Shown in pieces: positions 55,128 to 63,625 of a stretch of DNA of 64,000 bases. Where the stretch lies: NCBI GenBank assembly GCA_029260215.1, contig JAJDDQ010000078.1, positions 64,001 to 128,000 on the forward strand, read 5' to 3'. The translations under genes were made by a program, and so were the position numbers. This stretch comes from Phycisphaerae bacterium (GTDB lineage: Bacteria; Planctomycetota; Phycisphaerae; UBA1845). The notes under the pieces are model-generated. The model was not told the origin of the DNA, searched no databases, and saw only the letters and a program-made list of their open reading frames with translations. Each line of letters opens with the position of its first letter. Position 1 is the stretch's first letter.

Positions 55128-55145
55128 CGTAAGCGTGTACCTACA
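55128..55145 (-). promoter_or_regulatory. TetR operator, tetR promoter
   Basis: CGTAAGCGTGTACCTACA is the third copy, 26 bases before the tetR ATG. It fits the consensus YGTAAGYNNNTACYTACA of the three sites, with two half-site substitutions. Confidence 0.7.
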
Positions 55146-55729
55146 ATATGGCTTGCGGTCAGACCGCTGTCAAGTCCTTTGGCAGAAAAACGACAAGTTT
55201 TCGCAAGCGTTTGGACAATCACGACATCGTCCGAGCCAACGTCGAGCGCGTCGTCATTAATTGTTCGCAATTCCCTGGAATCGTGGGGCGGAGAATGCAT
55301 GTGTGTTGAACGATTCGACGGCCGAAGGAGTTACGTTCATGGGCAAGCAGTCAAGGCTGAGCATCGAACAGAGAACCGAAGCTGCGATTTCGTTGATCCG
55401 ACAGGTTCATCCGCCGATTGCTTATCGCGCAACTATCAACCGACGGGACCGAACTCCCCACCGAAGCGTTTGTGTTGGCCATCAGAGGTCGAAGTTCGCG
55501 CAGCCGCTTCAAGTCGGGCGGTCGTTGGGCCAATCGACCCCACCTCACCTTCGTCGCGCTCTCGCCGTCGTTCGCGGCGTAAGCTTCCGCCAAATCGCCG
55601 CTCGACGCGCCCGTTTGCACAAGTGATGAGGTGTTCAGGAACCACAGGAGTCGAATGGTCCCCGGATTCGACTTTCCCTCGGCCAAAGCTACGGGGCACA
55701 CAACGCATCAGTCGGGCCTTGTGTTGGCG
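55146..55729 (+). pseudogene. gene-poor region with possible transposase remnant
   Basis: 584 bases. An ATG at 55339, 9 bases after AAGGAG, opens a frame whose first 22 residues (MGKQSRLSIEQRTEAAISLI) resemble the start of IS3-type transposase OrfA proteins. The remaining 70 codons look like noise, as if cut off by deletion. No inverted repeats or target duplications were found. Otherwise the region carries no recognisable gene. The remnant is a weak suggestion. Confidence 0.3.
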
Positions 55730-56923
55730 CTATCGCGAAAAGGCCGAGCGGAAATAGCGATCGGGATCCTGAATTACGGTGGTCAGCACCGTCGTGGTCA
55801 GCATGGTGGAGCCATCAGCCTGTTCGACCAGCGCCTCGGTAAGAACCTGCCCGCGCGAAAACGACAGCTCGCGCTGAAACGCCCGCGACGGCGAACGGTC
55901 CATCAGATCGACCAATGCGACATGATACAAGCCGACGAGGTGCCCGATCTCGTGGGCGGCTGTCTGCGAAATACCAAGAATGACATTGTTGATCGAATTG
56001 GTCGCCGCGGTCCGGCATGTCTCACCCCGCCCTTGGAAACTGCCCACGTACACGATGGCCTCGTCGTCCAGCACGCGATTGCCGGGATCCTGTGTCGTAC
56101 CCTCGGGAAAAACCTCCCCGAAAATCACGCGATCCGCACAGGCAGGGTCCGCCGCGACAGGAATGGCTGAGTCCACGGCGAAATCGTTATCAGCCGCGAC
56201 CCTGCGTTCCGGCGAAATCGTCACAATCGAAAACACACCTTCCGGCAGCCCATCGCTTTCATCCGTCACGTCGATCGGCGTTCCCTCGAAAATGGTTTGC
56301 AAACGCTCCACGATGCCGGTGCGAACCTGCCCGCTGATGGATTCCAGCAACGCCTGCTCATCAACCGTCCCGGATTCCGGATCAAACAACCCCGGATCGG
56401 ACAGGTAGCCGTCCTCAAAACGAATCACCACCGCCTGCCCCGCCGGCGGCGCAAACGACGCATCCCCGTCCGTCAATGTGATGGCGGCTTCCAACTCAGA
56501 CCCCGTCGCGTCGCCGGCCAACTGCACGAACACGAAATACCCGCCCGTTTCCGGCACGAGATAATCGAAAGCCTGATTCGCCGGACCACCGCCCACAATG
56601 ACGCCGGATTCTTCGAAAAGCTCATCCTCACCCAGAATCAGAACAGCCTGCACCGCCGCGCCCTCGATAAACACATTAACAACGCGACCAACCTCCAGCG
56701 TCCCCAGCGGTGCAATCGTGTTCGCAAGCTCCCGCGTTTCGCCATCGATCGGGAGCACCGGCAAATCCGTATACGGATTGATTCGCTCAGCCGCACCCTC
56801 CGCAGGCCCAAACGTGCAACCCGGCAGGCACGCAAGAAGCACGCCCGCTACCAGGCAACCACCAACCGAAAGAAAACGCAGCGCAGCCGTTCCCGTGTAT
56901 TGCTTCGTGTTCACCCGTCGCAT
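55730..56923 (-). CDS. metzincin-like lipoprotein
   Basis: A 397-residue putative lipoprotein (GVLLACLPGC lipobox) ending in a zinc-protease motif: HEIGHLVGLYH at residues 324-334 (HExxHxxGxxH), then VDLMDRSP 9 residues later as a candidate Met-turn. The residues before it (NNVILGISQTAA) suit a metzincin active-site helix. The first 300 residues are an acidic beta region of unknown fold. It directly follows the 295-residue lipoprotein gene with no gap, and that in turn follows the kinase gene, so the three look like one operon. A surface protease linked to kinase signalling is inferred. Confidence 0.78.
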   Translation of the reverse strand: MRRVNTKQYTGTAALRFLSVGGCLVAGVLLACLPGCTFGPAEGAAERINPYTDLPVLPIDGETRELANTIAPLGTLEVGRVVNVFIEGAAVQAVLILGEDELFEESGVIVGGGPANQAFDYLVPETGGYFVFVQLAGDATGSELEAAITLTDGDASFAPPAGQAVVIRFEDGYLSDPGLFDPESGTVDEQALLESISGQVRTGIVERLQTIFEGTPIDVTDESDGLPEGVFSIVTISPERRVAADNDFAVDSAIPVAADPACADRVIFGEVFPEGTTQDPGNRVLDDEAIVYVGSFQGRGETCRTAATNSINNVILGISQTAAHEIGHLVGLYHVALVDLMDRSPSRAFQRELSFSRGQVLTEALVEQADGSTMLTTTVLTTVIQDPDRYFRSAFSR

Positions 56924-57811
56924 TTACAATTCCTCCGCCACGATTCGTATCACCTCGATCGGAGACTCCACGATCACCGACACGGGCCTGAACACAAGAT
57001 CATCGGCAAAAAATTCCACCTCGTACGCCCCCGGCGGCCTGTCAAACGAAAATCGCCCGTCGGTATCCGTCGAAGCCACCGCGATCGGATCACCGAAACC
57101 GGCATCAGGATCATTCGTTTCATCGTCATCGTTCAGTCGAACGCGAAATCGCGTACGCAGCAGCACACCGACGCCCTCAACCCCCGAACCGTCAGCCAGC
57201 GTGACAAAACCCGTAAGCGTTTCATTGTCAGCAATGCCCGGAGGAGCTTGGCCACCAAGACCATCTTCCACCCCCTCCACACGCCACGTCCCGTCGATGC
57301 CGTCCACCAGACCCGACGCAACAACGTCATCTTCGACCGCAGTACCCTGCGCGAGCTTGACCAACGCGACGCCTTCAGCAGCCTCCCAATTCACGATCGT
57401 AAACGTTTCCAGCGCTTGCACGCGGCACGCAGGCACGTTCAACAACTCACCCGCCACGATCGGCGTCGGCGAAACATCCTCACCCTCATCCAACCCGACG
57501 GGCAAATCGTCATTCACACGTGCATACAGAAACACACGCACATCAATCGCATCCGGGCAACCGTTCCCTGTGAATTCAAAGAACTCCCCGCGAAACGTTG
57601 CCCCCGGTGCCAGCAGCGGCGTCTGCTCATACACCCCAGCCTCATCTCCGTTCGCGCGCATCGAAAGAGTCGCGTAGAAATCCAACGAGAAATTCGTGAA
57701 TGCGAAGCGCGTTTCGAGCGGAAGCCCGAGAAACTCAGGCCCTTCCATGCCGCACGAACCAGCCATCAAAACCAACACCATTGCCGCGAAAAAGTGACGG
57801 ATGCATTGCAC
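56924..57811 (-). CDS. lipoprotein with Cna-B-like C-terminal domain
   Basis: A 295-residue lipoprotein. The GTG start at 57811 overlaps the TAG of the kinase gene and GGAG lies 8 bases upstream. The N-terminus (CIRHFFAAMVLVLMAGSCG) is a signal ending in a lipobox. The C-terminal 70 residues (TGFVTLADGSGVEGVGVLLR, TDTDGRFSFDRPPGAYEVEF) match Cna-B/carboxypeptidase-regulatory-like beta sandwiches, which serve as stalk or attachment domains. The stop codon adjoins the metzincin start. No enzymatic site is seen. Confidence 0.75.
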   Translation of the reverse strand: MQCIRHFFAAMVLVLMAGSCGMEGPEFLGLPLETRFAFTNFSLDFYATLSMRANGDEAGVYEQTPLLAPGATFRGEFFEFTGNGCPDAIDVRVFLYARVNDDLPVGLDEGEDVSPTPIVAGELLNVPACRVQALETFTIVNWEAAEGVALVKLAQGTAVEDDVVASGLVDGIDGTWRVEGVEDGLGGQAPPGIADNETLTGFVTLADGSGVEGVGVLLRTRFRVRLNDDDETNDPDAGFGDPIAVASTDTDGRFSFDRPPGAYEVEFFADDLVFRPVSVIVESPIEVIRIVAEEL

Positions 57812-60216
57812 TATTTCATCTCCATCGCCAAACGAACACCTGAATACTGATTGGCTGCGTCCGCTGTGATAAACAGACGCTGAGTCGATCGACACGACTT
57901 GGGGGAACCGTAAAATGCACCGCCGCGCGCCACGTAAAGACCGCAATCCTTCATCTTCGGTTCCCCGTTGACACTATCTTCGTAACACGAATCGCACAAC
58001 TCCCACAAGCCACCGTGCATGTCGAAAAGCCCATACCAGTTCGGCATGCGCTCAGCCACACGCTGCATGGACATGACCCCCTCGATATTCGCGAAGTACG
58101 GTGCATACTCCGTGCCGTCGCCGTAGCAGTATCGCCCCGCGTTTCCCCCGCGACAGGCGTATTCCCACTCAGGCTCGGTAAGCAGGCGGTACCGGCGCGC
58201 CGGCATCACACCCGCCGCCCGTTCATTCAACCAATCACAAAAACCCCTCGCCGCCGTCAGGCCCATGAAGGCGGCTGCGCGTCGTTCAAGCTCATCCGCC
58301 GGAATGTTTGTGATTTCCGCGCGAATGCGTTTCCTGCCGACCTCATTCTCGCCGTAGGCTTTCTCTTGCGCGGAAAACGCACTCTCCGCATGAATCGAAT
58401 CCAGGTACTTCGCCAACGCCCCGTACGTGACCTCCGTCGTCGCCACATACAAATCGCCGATCGACACTTTGTATTCAGCCAAACGCTCGTCATCGTCTTG
58501 TAACTTGTCCGAAGGATCAGCCCCCCGCCGGTACGATAAGCAATCCGGAATGCGCACAAACGACAATCCGCTGACTTCATCTTCAAACGCCAACTCGCTC
58601 CGACTCGTTCCCGGAGACGCGCCGCAGCGCTGAGCAGCCCACCGCGCCGCCGCCGACACACCAGGCCAACGCTCGTTCTCAGCCGCACGCACGGACAACT
58701 CCGCAAACGACGCGCGAAACGGTGCCAACACGCCTCCCTCGCCAACCAATTGGCCGATCATGCAAAACGCCACGTATTTCTGCCGGTCGGTTCCGTGCGA
58801 AGCCTTTTCGGTCAGCGTCGGCACCAAACGACTCGGGTCGTCCCAGACCGTGTCGATCGCATCCAACCATTGCCCACCCGTCCAGAGCAAGCCGCCATCT
58901 ACGCCCTCAAAGAAAGCCTCGGGCAACACCACGATCGCAGCCCGGGCGCCGACTTTTCGAAACAGCGGCGACGGCGAAAAGAGATGCTCGCGACACCTTT
59001 CCTTGAGTGGAGTCAGCACACCCTCGTGCGCAGATTCGAACTCCTTGATCGCGACGAGCGGATCGTGGTCGAACATGGACAAAATCGTTCGTGCGAGGGA
59101 TTCATTTGCCCGGGACTGCTTCTCCCGAGCAATATAGAGCGCCGGCGCGAGGATCAAGGCTGCAATGACCAAACCGATCTGAAACGGATTGCGCTGGACG
59201 AATTTCTTGACACGATAAGACTTTCGCCCCGCCAGCGGGCTGACCGGGCGCTTCTCCGCAAGCGCCAGCAAGTCCGCCTGAATCCCGGAAACCGAGTCGT
59301 AGCGTTTTTCAGGATCGGGGGCGAGACACTTCGTCAAAACCGCCGCAAACTCATCGCCGATCACGCCATGCAAGCGCTGCTGCACAACGGATACTTCACG
59401 ATCCACCAGCGTGCGATAGACGTTCAATCGTTCATTCAGTGTGCCCGCAGCCGCCAGACTCTTGTCATTCTCCGTACTGCTACGCGGCGCTTCGCCGACA
59501 AGAATCGCATAAATCGTCGCACCCAGCGCATAAACGTCCCAACGCACGTCCGGATGAACCTGCTCGCCCGGTGATGCCAGTTGAGCCTGCTCCGGAGCCA
59601 TAAAATAAAGCGTACCCAACGAAGCCGCCGATTCCGTGAAAACACGCGACTGCCCGAAATCGACCACGCGAACGTTGGTCTGTTCGTCCACCAGAACGTT
59701 GCCCGGCTTCAAGTCGCAGTGGATCAGGCCTTTGGCGTGAACGTAGAACAGCGCCTCGCAAATCTGCCGCATGAAGCGACGGGCCAATTGCTCGTCCACG
59801 TGCTCCCCGGTCACGAATTTTTCGAGCGATCCGCCCTCAATGAGGTCCATCGCGTAGCACGGCGGCTCGCTTTCAAGGTCTGTGTCCAGAAGTGTCACGA
59901 TGTGCGGGTGGCGATCCAGGCGCGTCAGACGCTCCACCTCACGCTGCAAAAATATCCAGTCCAACCCCCCACGCTGGATGAAGACCTTGATGGCCACTTC
60001 CTTCCGCGTGCGCAGTTGCGTTGCCCGCCACACCTGCCCATAAGCCCCCTCGCCGAGCAGATCCGCCAGGGCGTAACCCGGTATCTTCGGTGCGTAGTCG
60101 CTCTGACGAACATCCTGCAAAGAAATATCGACAGCCGCCCCGAACGACTCCGGCGACTGCTGGAGCGTCTGAGCATCGGCTGGGGGAACGTTGGGTTTTT
60201 GAGTCGGGTCACTCAA
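57811..60216 (-). CDS. Ser/Thr kinase fused to sulfatase-modifying-factor-like domain
   Basis: An 801-residue membrane protein. Kinase domain (about 45-320): LGEGAYGQVWRA, VAIKVF, IHCDLKPGNVLV, VVDFGQSRV, GTLYFMAPEQAQ and DVYALGATIYAI. The catalytic loop is HCD instead of HRD, so it is a non-RD kinase, though Asp and Asn are kept. A single membrane helix (FQIGLVIAALILAPALYIA, about 345-363) leads to an outer region. The last 240 residues form an FGE/sulfatase-modifying-factor-like domain (RLLTEPEWEYACRGGNAG, FDMHGGLWELCDSCYEDS, VARGGAFYGS). Not all FGE copper-site cysteines are evident, so oxidation of sulfatases is not claimed. TTG start; lipoprotein genes follow. Confidence 0.9.
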   Translation of the reverse strand: MSDPTQKPNVPPADAQTLQQSPESFGAAVDISLQDVRQSDYAPKIPGYALADLLGEGAYGQVWRATQLRTRKEVAIKVFIQRGGLDWIFLQREVERLTRLDRHPHIVTLLDTDLESEPPCYAMDLIEGGSLEKFVTGEHVDEQLARRFMRQICEALFYVHAKGLIHCDLKPGNVLVDEQTNVRVVDFGQSRVFTESAASLGTLYFMAPEQAQLASPGEQVHPDVRWDVYALGATIYAILVGEAPRSSTENDKSLAAAGTLNERLNVYRTLVDREVSVVQQRLHGVIGDEFAAVLTKCLAPDPEKRYDSVSGIQADLLALAEKRPVSPLAGRKSYRVKKFVQRNPFQIGLVIAALILAPALYIAREKQSRANESLARTILSMFDHDPLVAIKEFESAHEGVLTPLKERCREHLFSPSPLFRKVGARAAIVVLPEAFFEGVDGGLLWTGGQWLDAIDTVWDDPSRLVPTLTEKASHGTDRQKYVAFCMIGQLVGEGGVLAPFRASFAELSVRAAENERWPGVSAAARWAAQRCGASPGTSRSELAFEDEVSGLSFVRIPDCLSYRRGADPSDKLQDDDERLAEYKVSIGDLYVATTEVTYGALAKYLDSIHAESAFSAQEKAYGENEVGRKRIRAEITNIPADELERRAAAFMGLTAARGFCDWLNERAAGVMPARRYRLLTEPEWEYACRGGNAGRYCYGDGTEYAPYFANIEGVMSMQRVAERMPNWYGLFDMHGGLWELCDSCYEDSVNGEPKMKDCGLYVARGGAFYGSPKSCRSTQRLFITADAANQYSGVRLAMEMK

Positions 60217-60265
60217 TGTTTCAATGTCCGCGTTCGCGACAAGGCCTGCACCAATCCAAACCGAC

Positions 60266-62032
60266 CTACTTGGACGTCAACTCGATCACACCCTGCCAAT
60301 CCTTCGGCGGTTTACCTCCGACAGCCATACTGAGCACGTACTTAGCCGGCGCATCCTCGGTCGCGATCGGCGACAAAATCTTAAACGCTTCATCCCAGTC
60401 GCCGCGTTCGAAGGCAGCCAGCCCCTCCGTGTGAATCGTGTGCCGGTTGGCCAAAGCGTCTCGGATCGCAGCCTCCTCGGGCGCACGGTCCACCGTAAAC
60501 AAGTCGATCTGTTCCGTCATACCCGCCGGCTGAAAACGGGCGACACGACGCGTCATCACCTGCGTAGCGTCCACGGACTTTGCGACGTTTTCGGTGACCA
60601 GAATCTGAACGCCCACCACCTTCGTAATTCCCTCGATACGCGACGCCTGATTCACGACGGCACCGAGAATATCATACTGCTCCTTCACATCCGACCCCAG
60701 CGAGCCAGCCACAATCTGACCCATCCCCACACCAATACCGCACTGCCATCCGCCCGGAAGCTCGACAATCCGTTCGGTCATCTCGATGGCAGCCAGGCAG
60801 GCATGCTCCAGATAACCGGGGATCGGCTTGGGCACGTTCCAGCAGGCCAGCAATCCGTCACCGGCATACGAAATAATCACACCGAAGTGATCGACCACGC
60901 ACTGCGAAACGACATTCAGTACCACACGTCGTGACTTGGTGAAATCGAGAATGCGCTCGAGGTCTTCCTCCTCGCGAATCGAAAAGTTCTCTTCCGTTCG
61001 AGCGCTGAATCCGCGAATGTCGAAAAACATGACCGTAGCATCCGTGATACGCGGAGCCAGCGCTTCCTCGGCATCCGACTCGAGAATCTCCGACGCCACA
61101 CGCTCCGAAAAGAACTGCCCCAGTCGCGACTTCCAACGCTCGAGCTTTTCCATCGAGATAGCCCGACCAACCATGTCCGCCACCAGCCCCACAAGCCGGG
61201 CCGTGTTGCGCAGAGACAGATCGCAAACCGTCGTCGCGTCAATGCCACCACCCTGCGCCTGACTGCCCGCAAGATAAAACAACACCGGCTCCTCACCCGG
61301 AACCGGCATGGCACAACAGATCGCCCAATCGACTCCTTCGTGAGCCGTTGCACCAAGTGACACGTCACTGGCACCATCTCCCCAGCAGTAGGTCGTGGGC
61401 TTCGGCGCTTCGTCGATCGCCTGTTGCATCAACTTTCGACTCAAAGGCCTCGCCCCGCGATCCAGCCGAGCGTCTTCCGCGAGCACGATCGGTGCCTCGT
61501 CACCCATCCACAGTGTTTGCACCCACTCCGCCCCGGTCGCGAGCCTCATGGAACCGCACGCAAAGACGAAAAACTCCGCACGACTCTTGGTGCGCAGGAT
61601 GACCGGCAATTCCATCAAATCGAGCAGACGCATGCGGTCCGCCGCACCGCCGCGATCGCGCATCTCGTGATCGCTGGTGGTGTGTGCATGGCTCGGTGCG
61701 GATTCCGAACCGGCAAACGTCGCCCGGCGCTCGCCGTCCGTACTCTCAAAGTGAAAGGTAGTAGCCCCAACGACGAAAAAATCGCCCGGCGTCATCGTGA
61801 AACGCTCGTTGGTCTCGCCGCGAAACACGATCGGATTCGCAACGTTGGGCAAGCTCTGAACCTCCAGCACGCCCAAGCCGGAACGAAGCTCCATATGCCG
61901 GCGACTCAAACAGGCCTCTGTGGGGTACGAACAATCGGCATCGATCGCTCTGCCAAGGACTTGCGCGCTCCCCGACTCCAGACTGAAGGAGCGAATCTCA
62001 TCGCTGCCGCTCTTGACGATCAATCGTTGCAT
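60266..62032 (-). CDS. FHA domain - adenylate/guanylate cyclase
   Basis: A 588-residue cytoplasmic protein. The N-terminal FHA domain (about 1-100) has LGRAIDADCSYPTEACLSRR followed by HMELRSG, matching the GR...S..H phosphothreonine-binding motif. A central region (about 130-330) resembles a GAF-like sensory fold. The class III cyclase domain (about 350-520) has VMFFDIRGFSARTEE, IISYAGDGLLACWN and GVGMGQIVAGSLGSD, keeping the metal-binding aspartates (FDIRGF, GDG). The C-terminal 60 residues may be a short TPR-like tail. The ATG at 62032 was chosen (AGGTGG upstream). Lying 50 bases before the kinase gene, it could read its phosphorylation state and make cAMP. Confidence 0.9.
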   Translation of the reverse strand: MQRLIVKSGSDEIRSFSLESGSAQVLGRAIDADCSYPTEACLSRRHMELRSGLGVLEVQSLPNVANPIVFRGETNERFTMTPGDFFVVGATTFHFESTDGERRATFAGSESAPSHAHTTSDHEMRDRGGAADRMRLLDLMELPVILRTKSRAEFFVFACGSMRLATGAEWVQTLWMGDEAPIVLAEDARLDRGARPLSRKLMQQAIDEAPKPTTYCWGDGASDVSLGATAHEGVDWAICCAMPVPGEEPVLFYLAGSQAQGGGIDATTVCDLSLRNTARLVGLVADMVGRAISMEKLERWKSRLGQFFSERVASEILESDAEEALAPRITDATVMFFDIRGFSARTEENFSIREEEDLERILDFTKSRRVVLNVVSQCVVDHFGVIISYAGDGLLACWNVPKPIPGYLEHACLAAIEMTERIVELPGGWQCGIGVGMGQIVAGSLGSDVKEQYDILGAVVNQASRIEGITKVVGVQILVTENVAKSVDATQVMTRRVARFQPAGMTEQIDLFTVDRAPEEAAIRDALANRHTIHTEGLAAFERGDWDEAFKILSPIATEDAPAKYVLSMAVGGKPPKDWQGVIELTSK

Positions 62033-62170
62033 GACGTTCCGACCACCTTGTGATTCAACGATTGACCACCGATCAACCTGCCCAGCCAACACAGTCCATT
62101 GTCGCATTCAACGGGCGGAACGTCCAAGAATTTTCGCGTTGACGCGGAAAAAACGGAGATTCGGACAAGT

Positions 62171-62788
62171 TCAAGGTGTGGAGAAGTCGTCAGCCGGGCC
62201 GAGATGACGCGACAGACGATCGCAACGGAAGTCCGCCCAGCCCTCCGGTTGCTCGTCGCGGAGTCTTTCAATCATGATCGCAAGCGCCGATGGCTCAAAT
62301 CCGGCGTCCAGAAGCATTGCGGCAGCCTGATCGTCCGCGTCAGCCTCAATCTTCAGGCGATCCGCATCCGCACCGGTCGGTCGCGAAAAAGCAGCCAAAT
62401 CGTCAAGGTGACCCATCTCATGCGCCAGAACCGCCGCCAGGTCATCTTCCGTGCAAACCAGCTCGACCATACCTTCGGTAAGGTAAATGTGCCCACTGGC
62501 CAACACGAACGCGTTTGGCTCCTCCGTCCGAAGGACGGCGATACTGAGGCTTTTACCCCGCATCCCGCCGCGCGAGCCAAGTTCCAGGAGCAGGCGATTC
62601 GCGAGGGTCGCGATGGGATGATCGATTTGCCCGCCGTGTCGCGACTCGAACGCCGTTCGCCCCGGCGAGGTTTCGGAGGCGGTCATGGATTGCAGGTGAT
62701 CGCCCGTCACATCAGGTCCGCGTGGTGCAACCGCACAACCAAACGCGACGAAGGCGACCCCGAGAAATAAAAGTGCTGTCCGACGCAT
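62171..62788 (-). CDS. M48-family metalloprotease lipoprotein
   Basis: A 205-residue putative lipoprotein (VAFVAFGC end of signal). HEMGH starting at residue 123 is the HExxH zinc site. The third ligand would be the Glu in IEADADDQAAAM, the usual EADxxA of M48 enzymes. SLSIAVLRTEEPNAFVLASG and GHIYLTEGMVELV precede it, as in the HtpX/BepA group. Short for the family, it is close to the minimal catalytic domain, with no TPR domain. The ATG at 62788 was chosen; no strong ribosome site. It may act on envelope protein quality control; the neighbouring lipoproteins are possible clients. Confidence 0.85.
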   Translation of the reverse strand: MRRTALLFLGVAFVAFGCAVAPRGPDVTGDHLQSMTASETSPGRTAFESRHGGQIDHPIATLANRLLLELGSRGGMRGKSLSIAVLRTEEPNAFVLASGHIYLTEGMVELVCTEDDLAAVLAHEMGHLDDLAAFSRPTGADADRLKIEADADDQAAAMLLDAGFEPSALAIMIERLRDEQPEGWADFRCDRLSRHLGPADDFSTP

Positions 62789-62806
62789 AGGAACATCGTC
62801 GTTCAA

Positions 62807-63193
62807 TAGAGGACGCGACTTTGGTTAGACGGCAAATGGTCCGATAATACACTCATAGGATTGCACGAGACGGTTTCCAGAACCAAAATACTCGCTTGGC
62901 GGTCTTGGGCGGTTGGTGCGGGCCGCAGTGCTTGCGGCGTTTTGCTTACCCCGAAACGTGAAATAAGGATTTCGTAACTTGTAGGGATTGCTCTTGACGC
63001 GCGTGGAAATCTTTGTAGGATTCCAAGCAGTTGGTTCGTTGAGCGAGGCACGTCCCAGACATTGGGAATCCAAGTCCGGAATGCACGGTCCTTAAGTTTA
63101 CCTACCTACGAGGTCGAGCCGTCGACCGCTTTCAATGACGACCCTGAAAGAATGTATAGAGTGGGTCGGAGATGCCATCGACAGGAGAACGCG
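62807..63193 (+). promoter_or_regulatory. upstream region of the RRM gene with promoter and long leader
   Basis: 387 bases. TTGACG (62994-62999) and TAGGAT (63016-63021), spaced 16 bp apart, form a good promoter, giving a leader of about 165 bases before the ATG at 63194. Cold-shock and RNA-binding protein genes often have such long leaders; no specific thermosensor fold was recognised. No gene was seen. Confidence 0.5.
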
Positions 63194-63529
63194 ATGGGTA
63201 AGAAATTGTATATCGGGAACCTTTCGTACGACGTCAGCAGTTCGGATCTTGAGAAGCTGCTCGGATCCCACGGCAGCGTCCAAAGCGCTGAAGTGATTTC
63301 GGACCGCGCAACGGGCCGGAGCAAGGGGTTCGGTTTCGTTGAAATGGGGACCGAGGAGGAGGCCCAGGCGGCCATCTCCGCACTGAATGGACAGGACCAC
63401 GGCGGTCGTTCGCTGACAGTGAACGAAGCCAAGCCACGTGAGCCGCGCAGCGGCGGTGGCGGTGGTGGCGGTGGCCGGGGTGGATACGGTGGCGGCGGCG
63501 GCGGCGGTGGCCGTCGCGACCGCTACTAA
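63194..63529 (+). CDS. RRM RNA-binding protein with glycine-rich tail
   Basis: A 111-residue protein with one RNA-recognition motif: KLYIGNLSYDVS (RNP-2) and RSKGFGFVEM (RNP-1, KGFGFV core) at the expected spacing. A glycine-rich tail (GGGGGGGGRGGYGGG) ends in RRDRY. This matches the cyanobacterial/planctomycete Rbp family, cold-induced RNA-binding proteins. AGGAGAACGCG precedes the ATG at 63194. The tail can give flexible or low-complexity behaviour. Confidence 0.94.
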   Translation: MGKKLYIGNLSYDVSSSDLEKLLGSHGSVQSAEVISDRATGRSKGFGFVEMGTEEEAQAAISALNGQDHGGRSLTVNEAKPREPRSGGGGGGGGRGGYGGGGGGGGRRDRY

Positions 63530-63574
63530 GCCGGCGCGAATCAACTCAACGCTCTGAAAAGTTCAGAAATCGAC

Positions 63575-63602
63575 GGGCCGGTCACTTGTGACCGGCCCTT
63601 TC
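63575..63602. terminator. bidirectional terminator between RRM gene and folP
   Basis: GGGCCGGTCA-CTTG-TGACCGGCCC (63575-63598) is a perfect 10-bp hairpin followed by TTT on the plus strand. It lies between convergent genes. Confidence 0.75.
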
Positions 63603-63625
63603 TGCGCGCGTCAGGCTTGGTGCAA

